Numbered from the stretch's first letter, positions 8,297 through 17,491 are shown. The stretch: DNA of 64,000 nucleotides from Euryarchaeota archaeon (GCA_016207515.1 JACQPN010000025.1:248001-312000), one strand, 5' to 3'. The notes: generated from the sequence alone by a model not told the origin. Translations and numbers: made by a program.

Positions 8297-8520
8297 GCCT
8301 CGGCCTCGTACCGCTTTGCAAGCGACTTCTTGATCTTGCGACCGACTTCCTCGATGTCTTTCTCCGTGAGCTTGCTTTTGGACGCGAGCTTCTCCATGAG
8401 ATCAACGCGGCGTGCATAGTCCCACATGGCTTCTCGAGCTATCACGCTCCACTTTATCTCGGGGTGTTTCTTGATCAGCGTGAAGAGGTCCTCAGGCACC
8501 GCGAGCGTCATGTTGGCCAT
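8293..8520 (-). CDS. VapB-like antitoxin
   Basis: From ATG 8520 the protein has 75 residues: MANMTLAVPEDLF with a short beta strand, then EIKWSVIAREAMWDYARR, which matches a ribbon-helix-helix DNA-binding unit, then a charged C-terminal helix (KLTEKDIEEVGRKIKKSLAKRYEAEA) suited to cover the toxin. It precedes and overlaps the PIN gene by 4 bases. An in-frame ATG at 8541 exists but lies inside the operator-like palindrome, so I prefer 8520. Confidence 0.8.
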   Translation of the reverse strand: MANMTLAVPEDLFTLIKKHPEIKWSVIAREAMWDYARRVDLMEKLASKSKLTEKDIEEVGRKIKKSLAKRYEAEA

Positions 8521-8527
8521 ATGTTGT

Positions 8528-8545
8528 ATATGTGTCTGCACATAT
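8528..8545. promoter_or_regulatory. Operator-like inverted repeat upstream of the antitoxin gene
   Basis: ATATGTG-TCTG-CACATAT is a perfect inverted repeat with 7-base arms and a 4-base spacer, 8 bases before the antitoxin start. Ribbon-helix-helix antitoxins usually repress their own operon through such sites. Confidence 0.6.
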
Positions 8546-8594
8546 TGTTAAAGTTGTCGGTCTGGCCCGCCCCGATCCCCTGCGGCTGGCATGA

Positions 8595-9827
8595 CTACGC
8601 GACGATCGGCTGCGGCATGAATGTCAGGACCAGCACCACAAGGCAGGCGATACCCAGGATCTTGTCCGCCGTCGTTAGCGGTGTGACGTCGTCAAGCGGC
8701 GGCGGGTGCGCAAGACCCGTGAAAAGCACTATGGCGGCGAGGATGAGCCAACCCTCGAAACCACGGACCCCCGCGATATCCGTTCCCGTGAGAGCGGTCA
8801 ATCCCAGAATCCCGAGCACGGCAACCACCGCATACGCGAAGTACTTCACGTTGTCCCCGAAAAGCGCGCGAAACACATGACCTCCATCTAGTTGTCCCGC
8901 GGGAAGCAGTTGTATCGAAGTCACGAGGAGCCCGACCCACCCCGCCAGAGCAACCGGGTGGACCGCTTGGGCGAGGGAGACGCCAAGAAGAAGGCCGAGC
9001 ACGTCGTAGATGAGCGGCGAGTTGATCCCGACCTGTGTGCCTGTACTTGACGCGTCGGTCGCAAGCGGGGCGATCGCCCCCGGCTGACTCGTGGACAGCG
9101 AGAGACCGATGAATACGACGATGACACTTGCGATGAAACCAGCAAGCGGTCCCGATGAGCCGACGCGCACAAGTGCTCGCTTCGAGGGCATCGGCTCGTT
9201 CACGCTGATGACGGCTCCGAACGTTCCCGTGAAACCGATGGGTGGAGGTATCGGGATGAAGAAAGGAAGGCTCGGGTTCATTCCGCTACGCTTGGCGACC
9301 AAGAAATGCGCCGCCTCGTGGACGACGAGGATCGTCATGAGTGGCAACGCGTAGTAGAGGAAACCGTTCAAGAGGTGCCCGGGGTCGGTGAAAAGCGGGA
9401 TGAAGTCTATCGGGACGGTGAAGAAATACCCGTACGCGAAAACCGCGCCGGCGAGTGTCGTCGAAAGCGTCGTCACGATGAGAAGGGCGAGGTTGAGGCT
9501 CGGTTTCGCCCGTTTGGCCTCCGGCTTTTCGATGAGGTAGAGACAATAATCGGCGCCGCGCTTCGTGACCACGGGGACCATACCGTCCTTCGCGGCTTCG
9601 GGCTTGACCTTTTCGAATGTCTCGAGGATCACCCGTTGGTCGGTTGTCCGGAAAAGGATCTCGGGTTCCTTGGCACGCGGCGCCTCCGGATCGTGCGGGG
9701 CGACGGACGGTCCGACCGCGGCGTGAGGAGGATCGCGGCCTGCAGAGGAACTTTCCGGGGCGGCGGCCGACGTCCGCCGGGACACGATGGATGCGTTCTT
9801 CTTCTCAGGTCCGGAACTCGCCGTCAT
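8595..9827 (-). CDS. Site-2-type membrane metalloprotease (M50)
   Basis: This 410-residue protein carries the zinc motif HEAAH in VVHEAAHFLVAKRSG (about residues 167-171) inside a membrane segment, and the second metal motif LLPAGQLDGGHV (about 310), which supplies the Asp ligand. About six membrane segments are visible. An N-terminal soluble part of about 130 residues (FRTTDQRVILETFEKVKPE) precedes the first membrane helix and is shared with the paralogue at 21530. Such proteases cut membrane-bound substrates to release regulators or process surface proteins. It has no obvious operon partner. The catalytic residues are intact. Confidence 0.88.
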   Translation of the reverse strand: MTASSGPEKKNASIVSRRTSAAAPESSSAGRDPPHAAVGPSVAPHDPEAPRAKEPEILFRTTDQRVILETFEKVKPEAAKDGMVPVVTKRGADYCLYLIEKPEAKRAKPSLNLALLIVTTLSTTLAGAVFAYGYFFTVPIDFIPLFTDPGHLLNGFLYYALPLMTILVVHEAAHFLVAKRSGMNPSLPFFIPIPPPIGFTGTFGAVISVNEPMPSKRALVRVGSSGPLAGFIASVIVVFIGLSLSTSQPGAIAPLATDASSTGTQVGINSPLIYDVLGLLLGVSLAQAVHPVALAGWVGLLVTSIQLLPAGQLDGGHVFRALFGDNVKYFAYAVVAVLGILGLTALTGTDIAGVRGFEGWLILAAIVLFTGLAHPPPLDDVTPLTTADKILGIACLVVLVLTFMPQPIVA

Positions 9828-9872
9828 CGCTCACCCGTTCCTCCCATATTCCCCCGCAACATAAAGGAGGAG

Positions 9873-9917
9873 GGTTTCCGCCGAACCAAAAGCAGGATGG
9901 TTTCCGCCGAACCAAAA
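9873..9917. repeat. Two 19-bp direct repeats upstream of the M50 gene
   Basis: GGTTTCCGCCGAACCAAAA occurs at 9873-9891 and again at 9899-9917, period 26 bases. The pair lies between the cheA stop and the start of the minus-strand protease gene at 9827. Exact repetition at this spacing suggests a two-site regulator target or a small local duplication. Confidence 0.6.
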
Positions 9918-9961
9918 CGCCCGACGACGAGCGACGCGTACCCTCCGGTGGCCCGTCGACA

Positions 9962-12028
9962 CTATGATTCCATTATCCCGGCAACATCCAAGATCAAAGC
10001 CACGGTACCGTCCCCAAGGACGGTCGCCCCCCCGAGCTCGCGCGACTTGATGACGCTGCGGTCAAAATTCTTGACCACGACCTCCTGTTGTCCCATCACC
10101 TCATCGACCGCAAGGCCCGCCTTTCGACCATGCTTTTCCACGATGATGGCGTAGCGTTCCTCCCCGGCGTCCTGTACCGCCAATAGGCGCGACAGGCGCA
10201 GCAAGGGCACGACGTCCTCGCCGTGGTAGAAGACCTCCTTTCCGTGGATCGTCCGCACACCCGTCTCGACGAGGTCGACGGTCGCTTCCACCGCATCTAT
10301 CGAGAGGACGTAACGCTCGCTCCCGACGCGTGCGATGAGGCCCTGGAGGATCGCTAGGGTGAGCGGCAGACGCAGTGTGAAGCGGCTGCCTTTGCCGAGT
10401 TCCGAACCGATGCGAAGGGACCCTCCGACTGATTCGACCCAGTTCTTGACGACGTCCATCCCGACGCCCCGCCCGCTCGTCGACGTGACCTTCTCGGCGG
10501 TCGAGAAGCCGGGCCGGCAAAGAAGAAGGTACGTGTCGTTGAGGCTCAAGCCTTCGGCCTCCCGTTGGCTTACGATGTTCTTCTCGATAGCCTTCCGTTT
10601 GATTCTTTCCGGATCGATCCCCCGCCCATCGTCCGACACCTCGATCACGACGCGGTTGTGCTCGCGGTGCGTGTCTATCGTCACCGTCGCTTTCCTTGGC
10701 TTCCCGTTCTTCTCCCGTTCGAGCGCCGGTTCGACGCCATGGTCGATGGCGTTTCGCAAGAGATGAAGCAACGGTTCGGAGAGTTCTTCCATCACGGCCC
10801 GGTCGAGTTCGATGTCCCTGCCTTTCACTGCCAGTTCCACTTCCTTCGCCTGCGCGGCGGAGAGATCGCGGACCATGCGCGGGAACCTGTCGTAGACCGT
10901 GCCGAGGGGAAGTGTCCGGGTCTTCAACACGTTGTCGTAGAGGTCTGACGTCAAGCGGTCGATGCGCCCGAGCGCCTCAAGAAGAGCCGGTTGCTCCAAT
11001 TGGCGGCTCATCTCCAGGAGGCGCGCTTTCGAGATGACGAGTTCGCCCACCGTGTCGACGATCGTCTCGAGTTGTTGCGTCGAGACGCGGATGCTTGTCG
11101 TCTTCGGCGTAGCGGGCGGCGAAGTTGACGCACCAGAGGTCGACTTCGCCGACAGGGCCGGTGGTTGCGAAGCGGCGGCCTGTGTCTTCGCACCACTCGA
11201 AGTGGATGCGTCGGCCGAGGTCGTCGAAGCGGTTTCGCCGGGCACGCTTGGCGCTGCCTCGGAGGGCGGCGTGGCGCGTGCCGAGGATGAGACGCCGGTC
11301 GGCGACGCTGGCGAAGGCGCGGTCACCGGCCCGGCGTCCTGGACTCCCGCGCCTTCCTGACGCCCCGTAGCAGTGCTTGATCCCGCTCCGCCGCCGATCG
11401 TCACTGTTCTCACGTCAAGAAGCGCCTCCAAACGTGTGTGGATCTCGTCTTTTGGAACGGACCCTTCGAAAGCGACCGTGACGGATTCCGGTCCCGTGCC
11501 ATCGACCATGGCCTGCAAGGAAGGTTCCGATGAGATGACACGGCCCATGCGTTCGAGTGTCTTCACGACGATTATCCCGCGCGCGGCCTTTAGCGGGGTC
11601 GCGGGATCGAGCATGACCTTGATCGTGAACGCCGCCCCCACCGGGGGCGCGGAGGGTTGCGCGGCGGCCGCCTCGAGTCTTTGGATCATGTCCTCGTACG
11701 CGGGCTCGGTCCCGCTCGCCGCGATCGCCTCCACACCCACGGCGATCCTGTCGCGGGCCGCGAGAAGAAGATCCATTATGGGGCGATCCACTCCGCGCTC
11801 GCCCTTACGCAATTGGTCAAGCAGTGACTCGGCGCGGTGGGCGACCTCGGCGAGCTTGTTTAGGCCCACGGTCGCCGACATCCCCTTCAACGTGTGCGCC
11901 ATGCGGAAGATCTCGTTCAACGCGTCGCGGTTCGAAGGGTCCGCCTCAAGGTCGAGAAGCCGCTTTTCGATCGTCGCAAGGTGCTCCCTCGCCTCCTCGA
12001 CGAAGATGTCGCGGTACTCCTCCATCAC
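9962..12028 (-). CDS. cheA: Chemotaxis histidine kinase CheA
   Basis: The 688 residues show the full domain order. Hpt domain: residues 1-120, phospho-acceptor His45 in MAHTLKG. A P2-like CheY-binding domain: about 150-215. A long Pro/Ser/Ala linker: 220-315. Dimerisation helices: from about 320. ATPase with N box LRNAIDHGVEP, G1 box DDGRGIDPE and G2 box GRGVGMDVV. C-terminal CheW-like domain: from about 550. All catalytic motifs are intact. CheA autophosphorylates under receptor control and passes phosphate to CheY and CheB. It is the last gene of the ParA-receptor-CheW-CheA operon and overlaps cheW by 4 bases. Confidence 0.96.
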   Translation of the reverse strand: MMEEYRDIFVEEAREHLATIEKRLLDLEADPSNRDALNEIFRMAHTLKGMSATVGLNKLAEVAHRAESLLDQLRKGERGVDRPIMDLLLAARDRIAVGVEAIAASGTEPAYEDMIQRLEAAAAQPSAPPVGAAFTIKVMLDPATPLKAARGIIVVKTLERMGRVISSEPSLQAMVDGTGPESVTVAFEGSVPKDEIHTRLEALLDVRTVTIGGGAGSSTATGRQEGAGVQDAGPVTAPSPASPTGVSSSARATPPSEAAPSVPGETASTTSADASTSSGAKTQAAASQPPALSAKSTSGASTSPPATPKTTSIRVSTQQLETIVDTVGELVISKARLLEMSRQLEQPALLEALGRIDRLTSDLYDNVLKTRTLPLGTVYDRFPRMVRDLSAAQAKEVELAVKGRDIELDRAVMEELSEPLLHLLRNAIDHGVEPALEREKNGKPRKATVTIDTHREHNRVVIEVSDDGRGIDPERIKRKAIEKNIVSQREAEGLSLNDTYLLLCRPGFSTAEKVTSTSGRGVGMDVVKNWVESVGGSLRIGSELGKGSRFTLRLPLTLAILQGLIARVGSERYVLSIDAVEATVDLVETGVRTIHGKEVFYHGEDVVPLLRLSRLLAVQDAGEERYAIIVEKHGRKAGLAVDEVMGQQEVVVKNFDRSVIKSRELGGATVLGDGTVALILDVAGIMES

Positions 12029-12543
12029 GGCGGGACACCGGCTCCGCTCTTTTGCTGTACGGAAGGTGTCACGAGTGCCGAGATGTCGCAGAGTATGATG
12101 AGGCGGTCGCCGATCTTGGCTACCCCCCGAAGGTAGCGCTGCGACTGTTCGGTGAGGACAAGCGGAGGAGTCGATTCGAGACTGTCCGCCCCGACGCGAA
12201 GGACCTCGGTGACCTCGTCGACGACGAGGCCCACGGGTTGGGAGCCGGGGTTCTGTACGACGATCACGCGCGGTTGCATTCCCGGTGGGCGAGCGTCGAA
12301 CCCGAGTCTACGCCTCAAGTCGATTACCGTGAGTATCTGGCCCCGGAGGTTCATGACACCCTCCACCTCCGGGTCGGCGCGTGGGACGCGAGTCACCGAT
12401 TCGAGTTTCAGGATCTCCCGCACTTGGAGCACTGGAGCGCCGAACTCCTCGGCGCCGAGCCTGAAAACGACGAGCGCGACCTCCTCGCCGCCGGTACCCG
12501 CCCCCGTCTCCGAGTCCGTCTTCCTCGGCGCGTCGCCGCCCAA
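12025..12543 (-). CDS. cheW: Chemotaxis coupling protein CheW
   Basis: This 172-residue protein has the two-barrel CheW fold: ALVVFRLGAEEFGAPVLQVREIL (residues 24-46) opens it, and EGVMNLRGQILTVIDLRRRLG (about 65-85) is the hallmark stretch. DEVTEVLRV and GVAKIGDRLIILCDI follow. CheW links the receptor to CheA. The start lies 2 bases after the receptor stop, and the end overlaps cheA by 4 bases, so the three are made from one message. Confidence 0.95.
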   Translation of the reverse strand: MGGDAPRKTDSETGAGTGGEEVALVVFRLGAEEFGAPVLQVREILKLESVTRVPRADPEVEGVMNLRGQILTVIDLRRRLGFDARPPGMQPRVIVVQNPGSQPVGLVVDEVTEVLRVGADSLESTPPLVLTEQSQRYLRGVAKIGDRLIILCDISALVTPSVQQKSGAGVPP

Positions 12544-12545
12544 CG

Positions 12546-13913
12546 CTAACTCCTCTGTTCGAAGGGAGAGCCAGTGTCGAGCAGGCGTTGGAGTTCCTTC
12601 GACGTCTGGGCGAGCTCCTGTGCGATGACGGCGAGCTCTTCCATGCTCGACGTGAACTCCTCGATCGAGGCCGACGTCTCCTCTGTGGAGCTTGAGGTCT
12701 CCTCTGCGATGACCGCGACCTCGTCCACACTCTTCACGATCGTCTCCGCGCCGATGCGCTGCGTCTCCGTCGCCCGGCTTATCTCCTCGATTATGTGGTT
12801 CGTCGCCTCGATCGCCTCGGCTATCTCGCCGAGCGACTTCAACGATGTGCTGACGATGACAGATGAATCGGCGACGTCCTTCGTCCGGGCCCCCATGGTG
12901 TCGACGACCTGGTCGATGTCGGCGCTTATCTGGCCCGTGAGCGAGACTATCTGATCGGCGGCCTTTCGGGACGAATCAGCGAGCTTGCGGACCTCCTCTG
13001 CTACGACCGCGAAACCGCGTCCGTGCTCGCCCGCGCGGGCCGCCTCGATCGCGGCGTTCAAAGCCAGGAGGTTCGTCTGTTGCGCGATATTGGTGATCGA
13101 ACCTACGATGTTCTGGATCTGTGTCGAGCGGTCGCCGAGTTTGCGCACGACGTTCATCGACTCTTCCACACTTTGACGCACCGTCGCCATCTTCTCGATG
13201 GCCTGGCGTGCCGCCTCTTGGCCGGCCTTCGCATCGGTGGTCGCCGCCGCCGAGGCATCCTGGGCCCTCTTCACGGCTTCGCTGATGCTGTGGATCTCGT
13301 CGGCGAGCGTCTTCACTGCCCGCACCGTCTCCTCGACCCGCTGGGCCTGGTCTTGGGCCCCTTTGGCCACTTGTTGGATCGCGGCCGAGATCTCCTCGGT
13401 GGTTGCCGACAGGGTCTCACCCATCGTGGCAAGGGTCTGCGCCGCGGGGGCGATGCGGGCGGTGCGTGCCCGTACTTCCGTCGTCATCGTGCTATGCGGC
13501 TCGCCGAGCACCAACATCCAAGCGGCGTTTCCGGCGTCCTTGACGCGGAACGCGAAGATCTCCACCGGTTGTCCGCGGATGTCCGTGCGCGTCCTGTCGG
13601 AGCCCGTCGCCGGGAGGGAATCGAGGAATGCGGGCGCATCGCGCAGCCAATCTTGGATCGCGCGTCCGACGCAATCCTGGCCGCTGTTGAATTGGGTCCG
13701 GAACCAAGGGTTCGCGTATGAAACGTTCTTCGACGAATCCACTGCAAGGATAGGTCGAGGCGCCTGTTCCGCGAATACGTTCGCGAGAGGGTTCTCGGCC
13801 CCTGACGCGCCGGGGACCGGAGGCGTCACACGCGGTCTTCCCTCTGCGGCGGGAGTGGCGGTCGTGTTTCCAAAGACCGCGGAGCGGGCGGGCCTGCGTA
13901 TGATATCAACCAT
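12546..13913 (-). CDS. Soluble methyl-accepting chemotaxis receptor with PAS-like sensor
   Basis: The 455 residues contain no membrane segment. Residues 45-135 ([19 protein letters not shown] and following) read as a PAS-like sensor. A long coiled coil then follows, with the highly conserved receptor tip [20 protein letters not shown] at about 290-310. Glu/Gln-rich helices on both sides could be methylation sites for CheR/CheB. A cytosolic receptor senses an internal signal such as redox or a metabolite. It overlaps parA by 8 bases, and cheW follows 2 bases later. Both the fold and its place in the operon point to a cytoplasmic chemoreceptor array. Confidence 0.93.
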   Translation of the reverse strand: MVDIIRRPARSAVFGNTTATPAAEGRPRVTPPVPGASGAENPLANVFAEQAPRPILAVDSSKNVSYANPWFRTQFNSGQDCVGRAIQDWLRDAPAFLDSLPATGSDRTRTDIRGQPVEIFAFRVKDAGNAAWMLVLGEPHSTMTTEVRARTARIAPAAQTLATMGETLSATTEEISAAIQQVAKGAQDQAQRVEETVRAVKTLADEIHSISEAVKRAQDASAAATTDAKAGQEAARQAIEKMATVRQSVEESMNVVRKLGDRSTQIQNIVGSITNIAQQTNLLALNAAIEAARAGEHGRGFAVVAEEVRKLADSSRKAADQIVSLTGQISADIDQVVDTMGARTKDVADSSVIVSTSLKSLGEIAEAIEATNHIIEEISRATETQRIGAETIVKSVDEVAVIAEETSSSTEETSASIEEFTSSMEELAVIAQELAQTSKELQRLLDTGSPFEQRS

Positions 13914-14685
13914 GGTTCATCACTTCCCTCGCGAGGTCGCGGTAAGCGCTACCGGCCGGCGAATCGGGATCAAGGTCGGAGATAGGGACGCCGAGGCGCT
14001 GCGACTCGAAAACGACACGGTCGAAGGGCACGACGTGGATCGAACGGAAGGACCTCCGCAGGTCCGACGCTAGTTCATTCACGTTGTCGTCCGCGCCGAA
14101 GAGCCGTTCGAAGAACCTCGGCCGCATCGCCCGCGTGACCACCGCGATGTCGGCGACGCGCTTCGATCCGACGTTCTCGGAGACATCCGCGAGAAGCGTC
14201 TCTATGGTCTTCACGTCTTCGAGGGCGAAGATACCGGGGTCAAGTGTCACGACGATCCTATCGGCCGCGGCGATGCCGTTCATCATGAGGACCCCGGCAC
14301 CCGGGGGCGTGTCGATGAGGACGAGGTCGTAGCGTGGCTTCACGGGTTCGAGGGCCCTTGCGAGCCGTTCGACACGGGCGTCCTTCTGGGCGTACAGCCA
14401 GGGTTCCGCCCCCACGAGATCAAGAGTAGACGGCGCGAGGTGGATCCCGGATTCCGTTTCGAGTATGACGTCCGTTATCGCAAGCCCCCCCGTGAGGACG
14501 TCGTACATCGAGCCCTTGATCGTCGAAACGTCGACACCAAGTCCGGACGTGGCGTTGGCCTGCGGGTCGACGTCGACGACCAGCACCTTGGCCTCCTTCT
14601 GGTGGGCGAATCCTGCGACGTTTATGCATGTCGTCGTCTTCCCCGTACCACCTTTATGGTGAGCGAACGTGACGACGGAGCCCAT
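13906..14685 (-). CDS. ParA/MinD-type ATPase leading the chemotaxis operon
   Basis: This 259-residue protein has the deviant Walker A KGGTGKTT (residues 11-18), the switch region [10 protein letters not shown] (about 37-46) and Walker B-like [11 protein letters not shown]. These are the ParA/Soj marks. No ParB gene or partition site is nearby; instead it overlaps a soluble chemoreceptor gene by 8 bases. In some bacteria (PpfA in Rhodobacter, ParC in Vibrio) such ATPases position chemoreceptor clusters. I infer the same job here: spreading or segregating the cytosolic array. Confidence 0.88.
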   Translation of the reverse strand: MGSVVTFAHHKGGTGKTTTCINVAGFAHQKEAKVLVVDVDPQANATSGLGVDVSTIKGSMYDVLTGGLAITDVILETESGIHLAPSTLDLVGAEPWLYAQKDARVERLARALEPVKPRYDLVLIDTPPGAGVLMMNGIAAADRIVVTLDPGIFALEDVKTIETLLADVSENVGSKRVADIAVVTRAMRPRFFERLFGADDNVNELASDLRRSFRSIHVVPFDRVVFESQRLGVPISDLDPDSPAGSAYRDLAREVMNHG

Positions 14686-14706
14686 GCTTCGCCTTCATAA
14701 GTCAGG

Positions 14707-14720
14707 TAGATATATAAAAT
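14707..14720 (-). promoter_or_regulatory. Promoter of the parA-receptor-cheW-cheA operon
   Basis: The run TAGATATATAAAAT (14707-14720) contains a strong TATA-like box on the minus strand (ATTTTATATATC), centred about 28 bases before the parA ATG at 14685. The spacing fits an almost leaderless transcript. Confidence 0.6.
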
Positions 14721-14840
14721 CCCCCTGTGCAATCATGTGAGCCATGGCGGCTAGCGCCCCTGACCGCGACCAAGCTGTACCAACGCGGCTGGTCAATTGC
14801 GCCGGCCTTGAAACGCTAGGTGACGCGGCCCGGAGATGAC

Positions 14841-15755
14841 ATGGTCACCTTGAGGCGCAAACCGGCCGCACCCGCATCCACTCGAAGGGACATAGACCCC
14901 GAGGTCATGGAGGAGGCGGTGGCGTTCATCACGACCCGTTTGGGCATCGACGGCACCTCCTTCAATCCAGTCTACCTCAGGCGGCGCATCAGGACCCGCA
15001 TGCTCGCCCTTGGGCTATCCGATGTTCGCGAGTACCTGGACGCGGCGCGCATCGACCGGGCGGAGCAAGACCAGTTGAAGGACGCGATAACCGTCAACCT
15101 TACGGAGTTCTTCCGCGATCCCTCCACGTGGAGGGCCATTGAACGCCGGCTTCTTCCCGAACTTCTTCCCGCCGACGGGAGACGCTTTCCGCTTCGGTGC
15201 TGGAGCGCTGGATGCTCAAGCGGCGAGGAGGCTTATTCCCTCGGCATCTCGCTTCTTGAAAGGATGCGCGCCCAGGGCAGAAGCGACCGCGTCTCGATTC
15301 TTGCAACAGATGTCGACGTCGACTCTCTAGCGAGAGCACGCGCGGGGCGCTATGCGCCCGATCGGACGAAGAACCTTCTGCGGCCCCTTCGGGACCGGTA
15401 TTTGGAACGCGTCGAAGCGGAGCGGACCGTCTCGGCGCCGAGCCCGACCGGTGATCCTGACGCGGATTCCGGCGACGGCTACCAAGCTATACCGGCCCTA
15501 CGCGACCTCGTCACGTTCAGAAGCCTTGACCTTGCCGCGGGAAAACCGCCGGGGCTCTTCGACCTGGTCCTTTGCCGTAACGTCGTCATCTACTTCACGC
15601 CCGACATGCACGACAAGCTCATCGCAAGCGTCCATGCGTCGTTGAAAAGCGGCGGCTATCTCGTGATGGGGCGCACGGAACTGCTGCGCCGCCACCATCG
15701 CGGTCTTTTCGAGGTCGTAGACGCGAGGGAAAGGATCTACCGCAAACTCAGGTGA
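14841..15755 (+). CDS. cheR: Chemoreceptor methyltransferase CheR
   Basis: It transfers methyl groups from S-adenosylmethionine to receptor glutamates. The N-terminal helical domain includes RRRIRTRMLALG. The SAM-binding motif CWSAGCSSGEEAYSLG is at about residues 120-135, and FDLVLCRNVVIYF near 240 is the conserved strand before the C-terminal part. Length is normal (304 residues from ATG 14841). I prefer ATG 14841 to the upstream in-frame GTG 14820 because GGAG at 14832-14835 sits 5 bases before it. It reads away from the parA operon and is followed by cheY, and would adapt the soluble receptor at 12546. Confidence 0.93.
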   Translation: MVTLRRKPAAPASTRRDIDPEVMEEAVAFITTRLGIDGTSFNPVYLRRRIRTRMLALGLSDVREYLDAARIDRAEQDQLKDAITVNLTEFFRDPSTWRAIERRLLPELLPADGRRFPLRCWSAGCSSGEEAYSLGISLLERMRAQGRSDRVSILATDVDVDSLARARAGRYAPDRTKNLLRPLRDRYLERVEAERTVSAPSPTGDPDADSGDGYQAIPALRDLVTFRSLDLAAGKPPGLFDLVLCRNVVIYFTPDMHDKLIASVHASLKSGGYLVMGRTELLRRHHRGLFEVVDARERIYRKLR

Positions 15756-15974
15756 CGTGACGAGGCCCCTCGTGATGTCCGAAAAGGCAGCCTGCCGGCC
15801 GTCCCCTGGGCGTCCCCTTCAACCTACTCCTCTCTTAGCGGAGGGTTTATGCGAAAGACTGCCATGGAAGTGGAATTATCACGCCCTCGACCACAAGGCT
15901 GCCCGTCGCAACATATAGGCGACCTACTCCACCGCTTTGCCCCGCGATGAGCACCATGACGGGACGGTGATCAG

Positions 15975-16379
15975 TTGGGGCGCAGATACCTCGTTGTGGA
16001 CGATTCGCTGACGATCCGACTCGTCATGCAACAGATCCTAGCCCGGCTCGGCGCGATGCCGGACGACATCTCGCTCGCCGAGGACGGCATCCAAGCGGTC
16101 GAGCTTTTCAAGAAAGTGGATCCCGATGTTGTCTTCATGGACATCGAGATGCCCAGGATGACGGGAAACGAAGCGGCGACCGAAATCCTGAAAGTCAAGG
16201 CGACGGCTCGCGTGGTGGTCATGACGGGCGTCGATTCGAAGGATCAACGGGTCCGCAACCTCCTCGCGCAAGGAGCCTACGACCTCATCGAGAAGCCCAT
16301 CCGGTTCGATCGGATCCAGCAACTCATTCACCTGATGGACGTGGAAGACGGCCGCATGAAACGGATCGGTGGCGGATGA
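15975..16379 (+). CDS. cheY: CheY-like response regulator
   Basis: This is a single receiver domain of 134 residues: acidic pair Asp9-Asp10 (VVDDS), phospho-acceptor Asp56 (VFMDIEMP), Thr84 (VMTG) and Lys107 (IEKP) are all in place. The start is TTG with GGTGA 5-9 bases upstream; no better in-frame start exists. It is followed 21 bases later by an unknown small gene and then a membrane protein gene, probably one transcript. As an intact receiver it can take phosphate from CheA. Confidence 0.92.
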   Translation: MGRRYLVVDDSLTIRLVMQQILARLGAMPDDISLAEDGIQAVELFKKVDPDVVFMDIEMPRMTGNEAATEILKVKATARVVVMTGVDSKDQRVRNLLAQGAYDLIEKPIRFDRIQQLIHLMDVEDGRMKRIGGG

Positions 16380-16400
16380 GAGAAGGGCGGAGCGGATAGG

Positions 16401-16715
16401 ATGGTGGCACCGCTACTACGACGGCTCGAGGAGAATCTCGCCCCCATCTTCGGCCGTGGGATGGCGCCGTACGTCATCCGACGGGCGCTTCGGCGCATGA
16501 ACAAGAACGAGGAGAGCGTCGTCGATCGCGAGGTGGACGACCTATTGCGTCTCATCGAGCGCGAGAGCCTTGAGCGCGTCTACGGCGCTGGCGCCATCCC
16601 TCTCGCCGCCGAGATCTCGATGCACGTCCACCGCGGCACCATCATCGGCGCCGACACCGTGAAAACGCTAAAACGCGGCGAGAGCGCCCTTGCCCGGGCG
16701 CGGGAGCTACTCTGA
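16401..16715 (+). CDS. Unknown 104-residue protein between cheY and a membrane protein
   Basis: I do not recognise the family. The protein is mostly helical and charged (RRLEENLAP, VIRRALRRMNKNEESVVDREVDDLLRLIERESLERVYG), without cysteines or membrane segments. The ATG is preceded by GGAGCGGATAGG. Its stop and the next start share one base (TGATG), so it is translationally coupled to the membrane gene. Position suggests a chemotaxis or signalling adaptor acting with the CheY before it, but that is only context. Confidence 0.65.
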   Translation: MVAPLLRRLEENLAPIFGRGMAPYVIRRALRRMNKNEESVVDREVDDLLRLIERESLERVYGAGAIPLAAEISMHVHRGTIIGADTVKTLKRGESALARARELL

Positions 16716-17491
16716 TGTCCAGCGGCCAACTCGTCTCCGCCGGGATCCACCTCATCACGGCGCTCGCTTTCGCCTTCGTCGGGTGGCGGCTCATGACCCG
16801 GTTCGCGACGAGTTCGGAGGCGCGCCCCGCCATGGTATTCTTCGGCCTCTATTGGGCGGCCCTCGGTGGAAGCGCGCTCACGCAGTTTGCGCTACTCGTC
16901 TTGGCCGCCCTCGGACCCGTAGGCCTCGAGTTCTCGCTCCGACTCCTCTTCATCCTCGCCTTCGCGATAGTGTACGTGGGGCTTGCCGGTTTCATGTACT
17001 ACTTGGCCTACATCTTCACGGGTCGACGTGTCCTCAGCTCCGCGACGTTCGTCGTGTACTTGCTCTTCGGGGCGGGCCAGGTCCTACTCACCATCCAAGG
17101 CAGCGTGACGCCGGGCGACACCGATTTCACCTACCCGTTCTACACGAACGTCTCGACGGTGATCTTCCCGCCCGAGATCGCATACGTGCTGACCCTCGTG
17201 CCTTTCGTCCTCGGCACGTTCGGCCTCATCCTCCTCGGCTTCAAGACCGGACGTGTGCGCACGCACTACAGGGCGATACTCGTCGGAGGGGCGCTTCTCT
17301 TCTGGGCGGGTTCGAGCGCCGCCGCGTTCGCCATCCACTTCAAGGGCCTTCTCGAACTCGTCCCCCAACTAGTGGCGTTCGGTGCGGCACTCGCAGTCTA
17401 CCTCGCGTACTTCCCGCCGGCGTTCATCGAGGCTCGTCTGGACGAGATGGAAGACGCTGAACGCTCGAAGGTCAAGAGAGACGCGGCCTGA
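16715..17491 (+). CDS. Multi-pass membrane protein coupled to cheY cluster
   Basis: The 258 residues hold about seven hydrophobic segments (about 8-25, 38-62, 70-90, 98-118, 145-168, 182-202, 207-227) and end in a charged cytosolic tail (RLDEMEDAERSKVKRDAA). The layout resembles seven-helix sensory or receptor-like membrane proteins, but no retinal Lys motif or transporter signature is visible. Coupling to the 104-residue protein and CheY suggests a signalling role. Family unknown to me. Confidence 0.7.
   Translation: MSSGQLVSAGIHLITALAFAFVGWRLMTRFATSSEARPAMVFFGLYWAALGGSALTQFALLVLAALGPVGLEFSLRLLFILAFAIVYVGLAGFMYYLAYIFTGRRVLSSATFVVYLLFGAGQVLLTIQGSVTPGDTDFTYPFYTNVSTVIFPPEIAYVLTLVPFVLGTFGLILLGFKTGRVRTHYRAILVGGALLFWAGSSAAAFAIHFKGLLELVPQLVAFGAALAVYLAYFPPAFIEARLDEMEDAERSKVKRDAA

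Noticed and set aside
15849-15950. 33-codon frame between cheR and cheY
   Set aside because: Starts inside a TATA-like stretch and shows no conserved feature; more likely promoter DNA of cheY.
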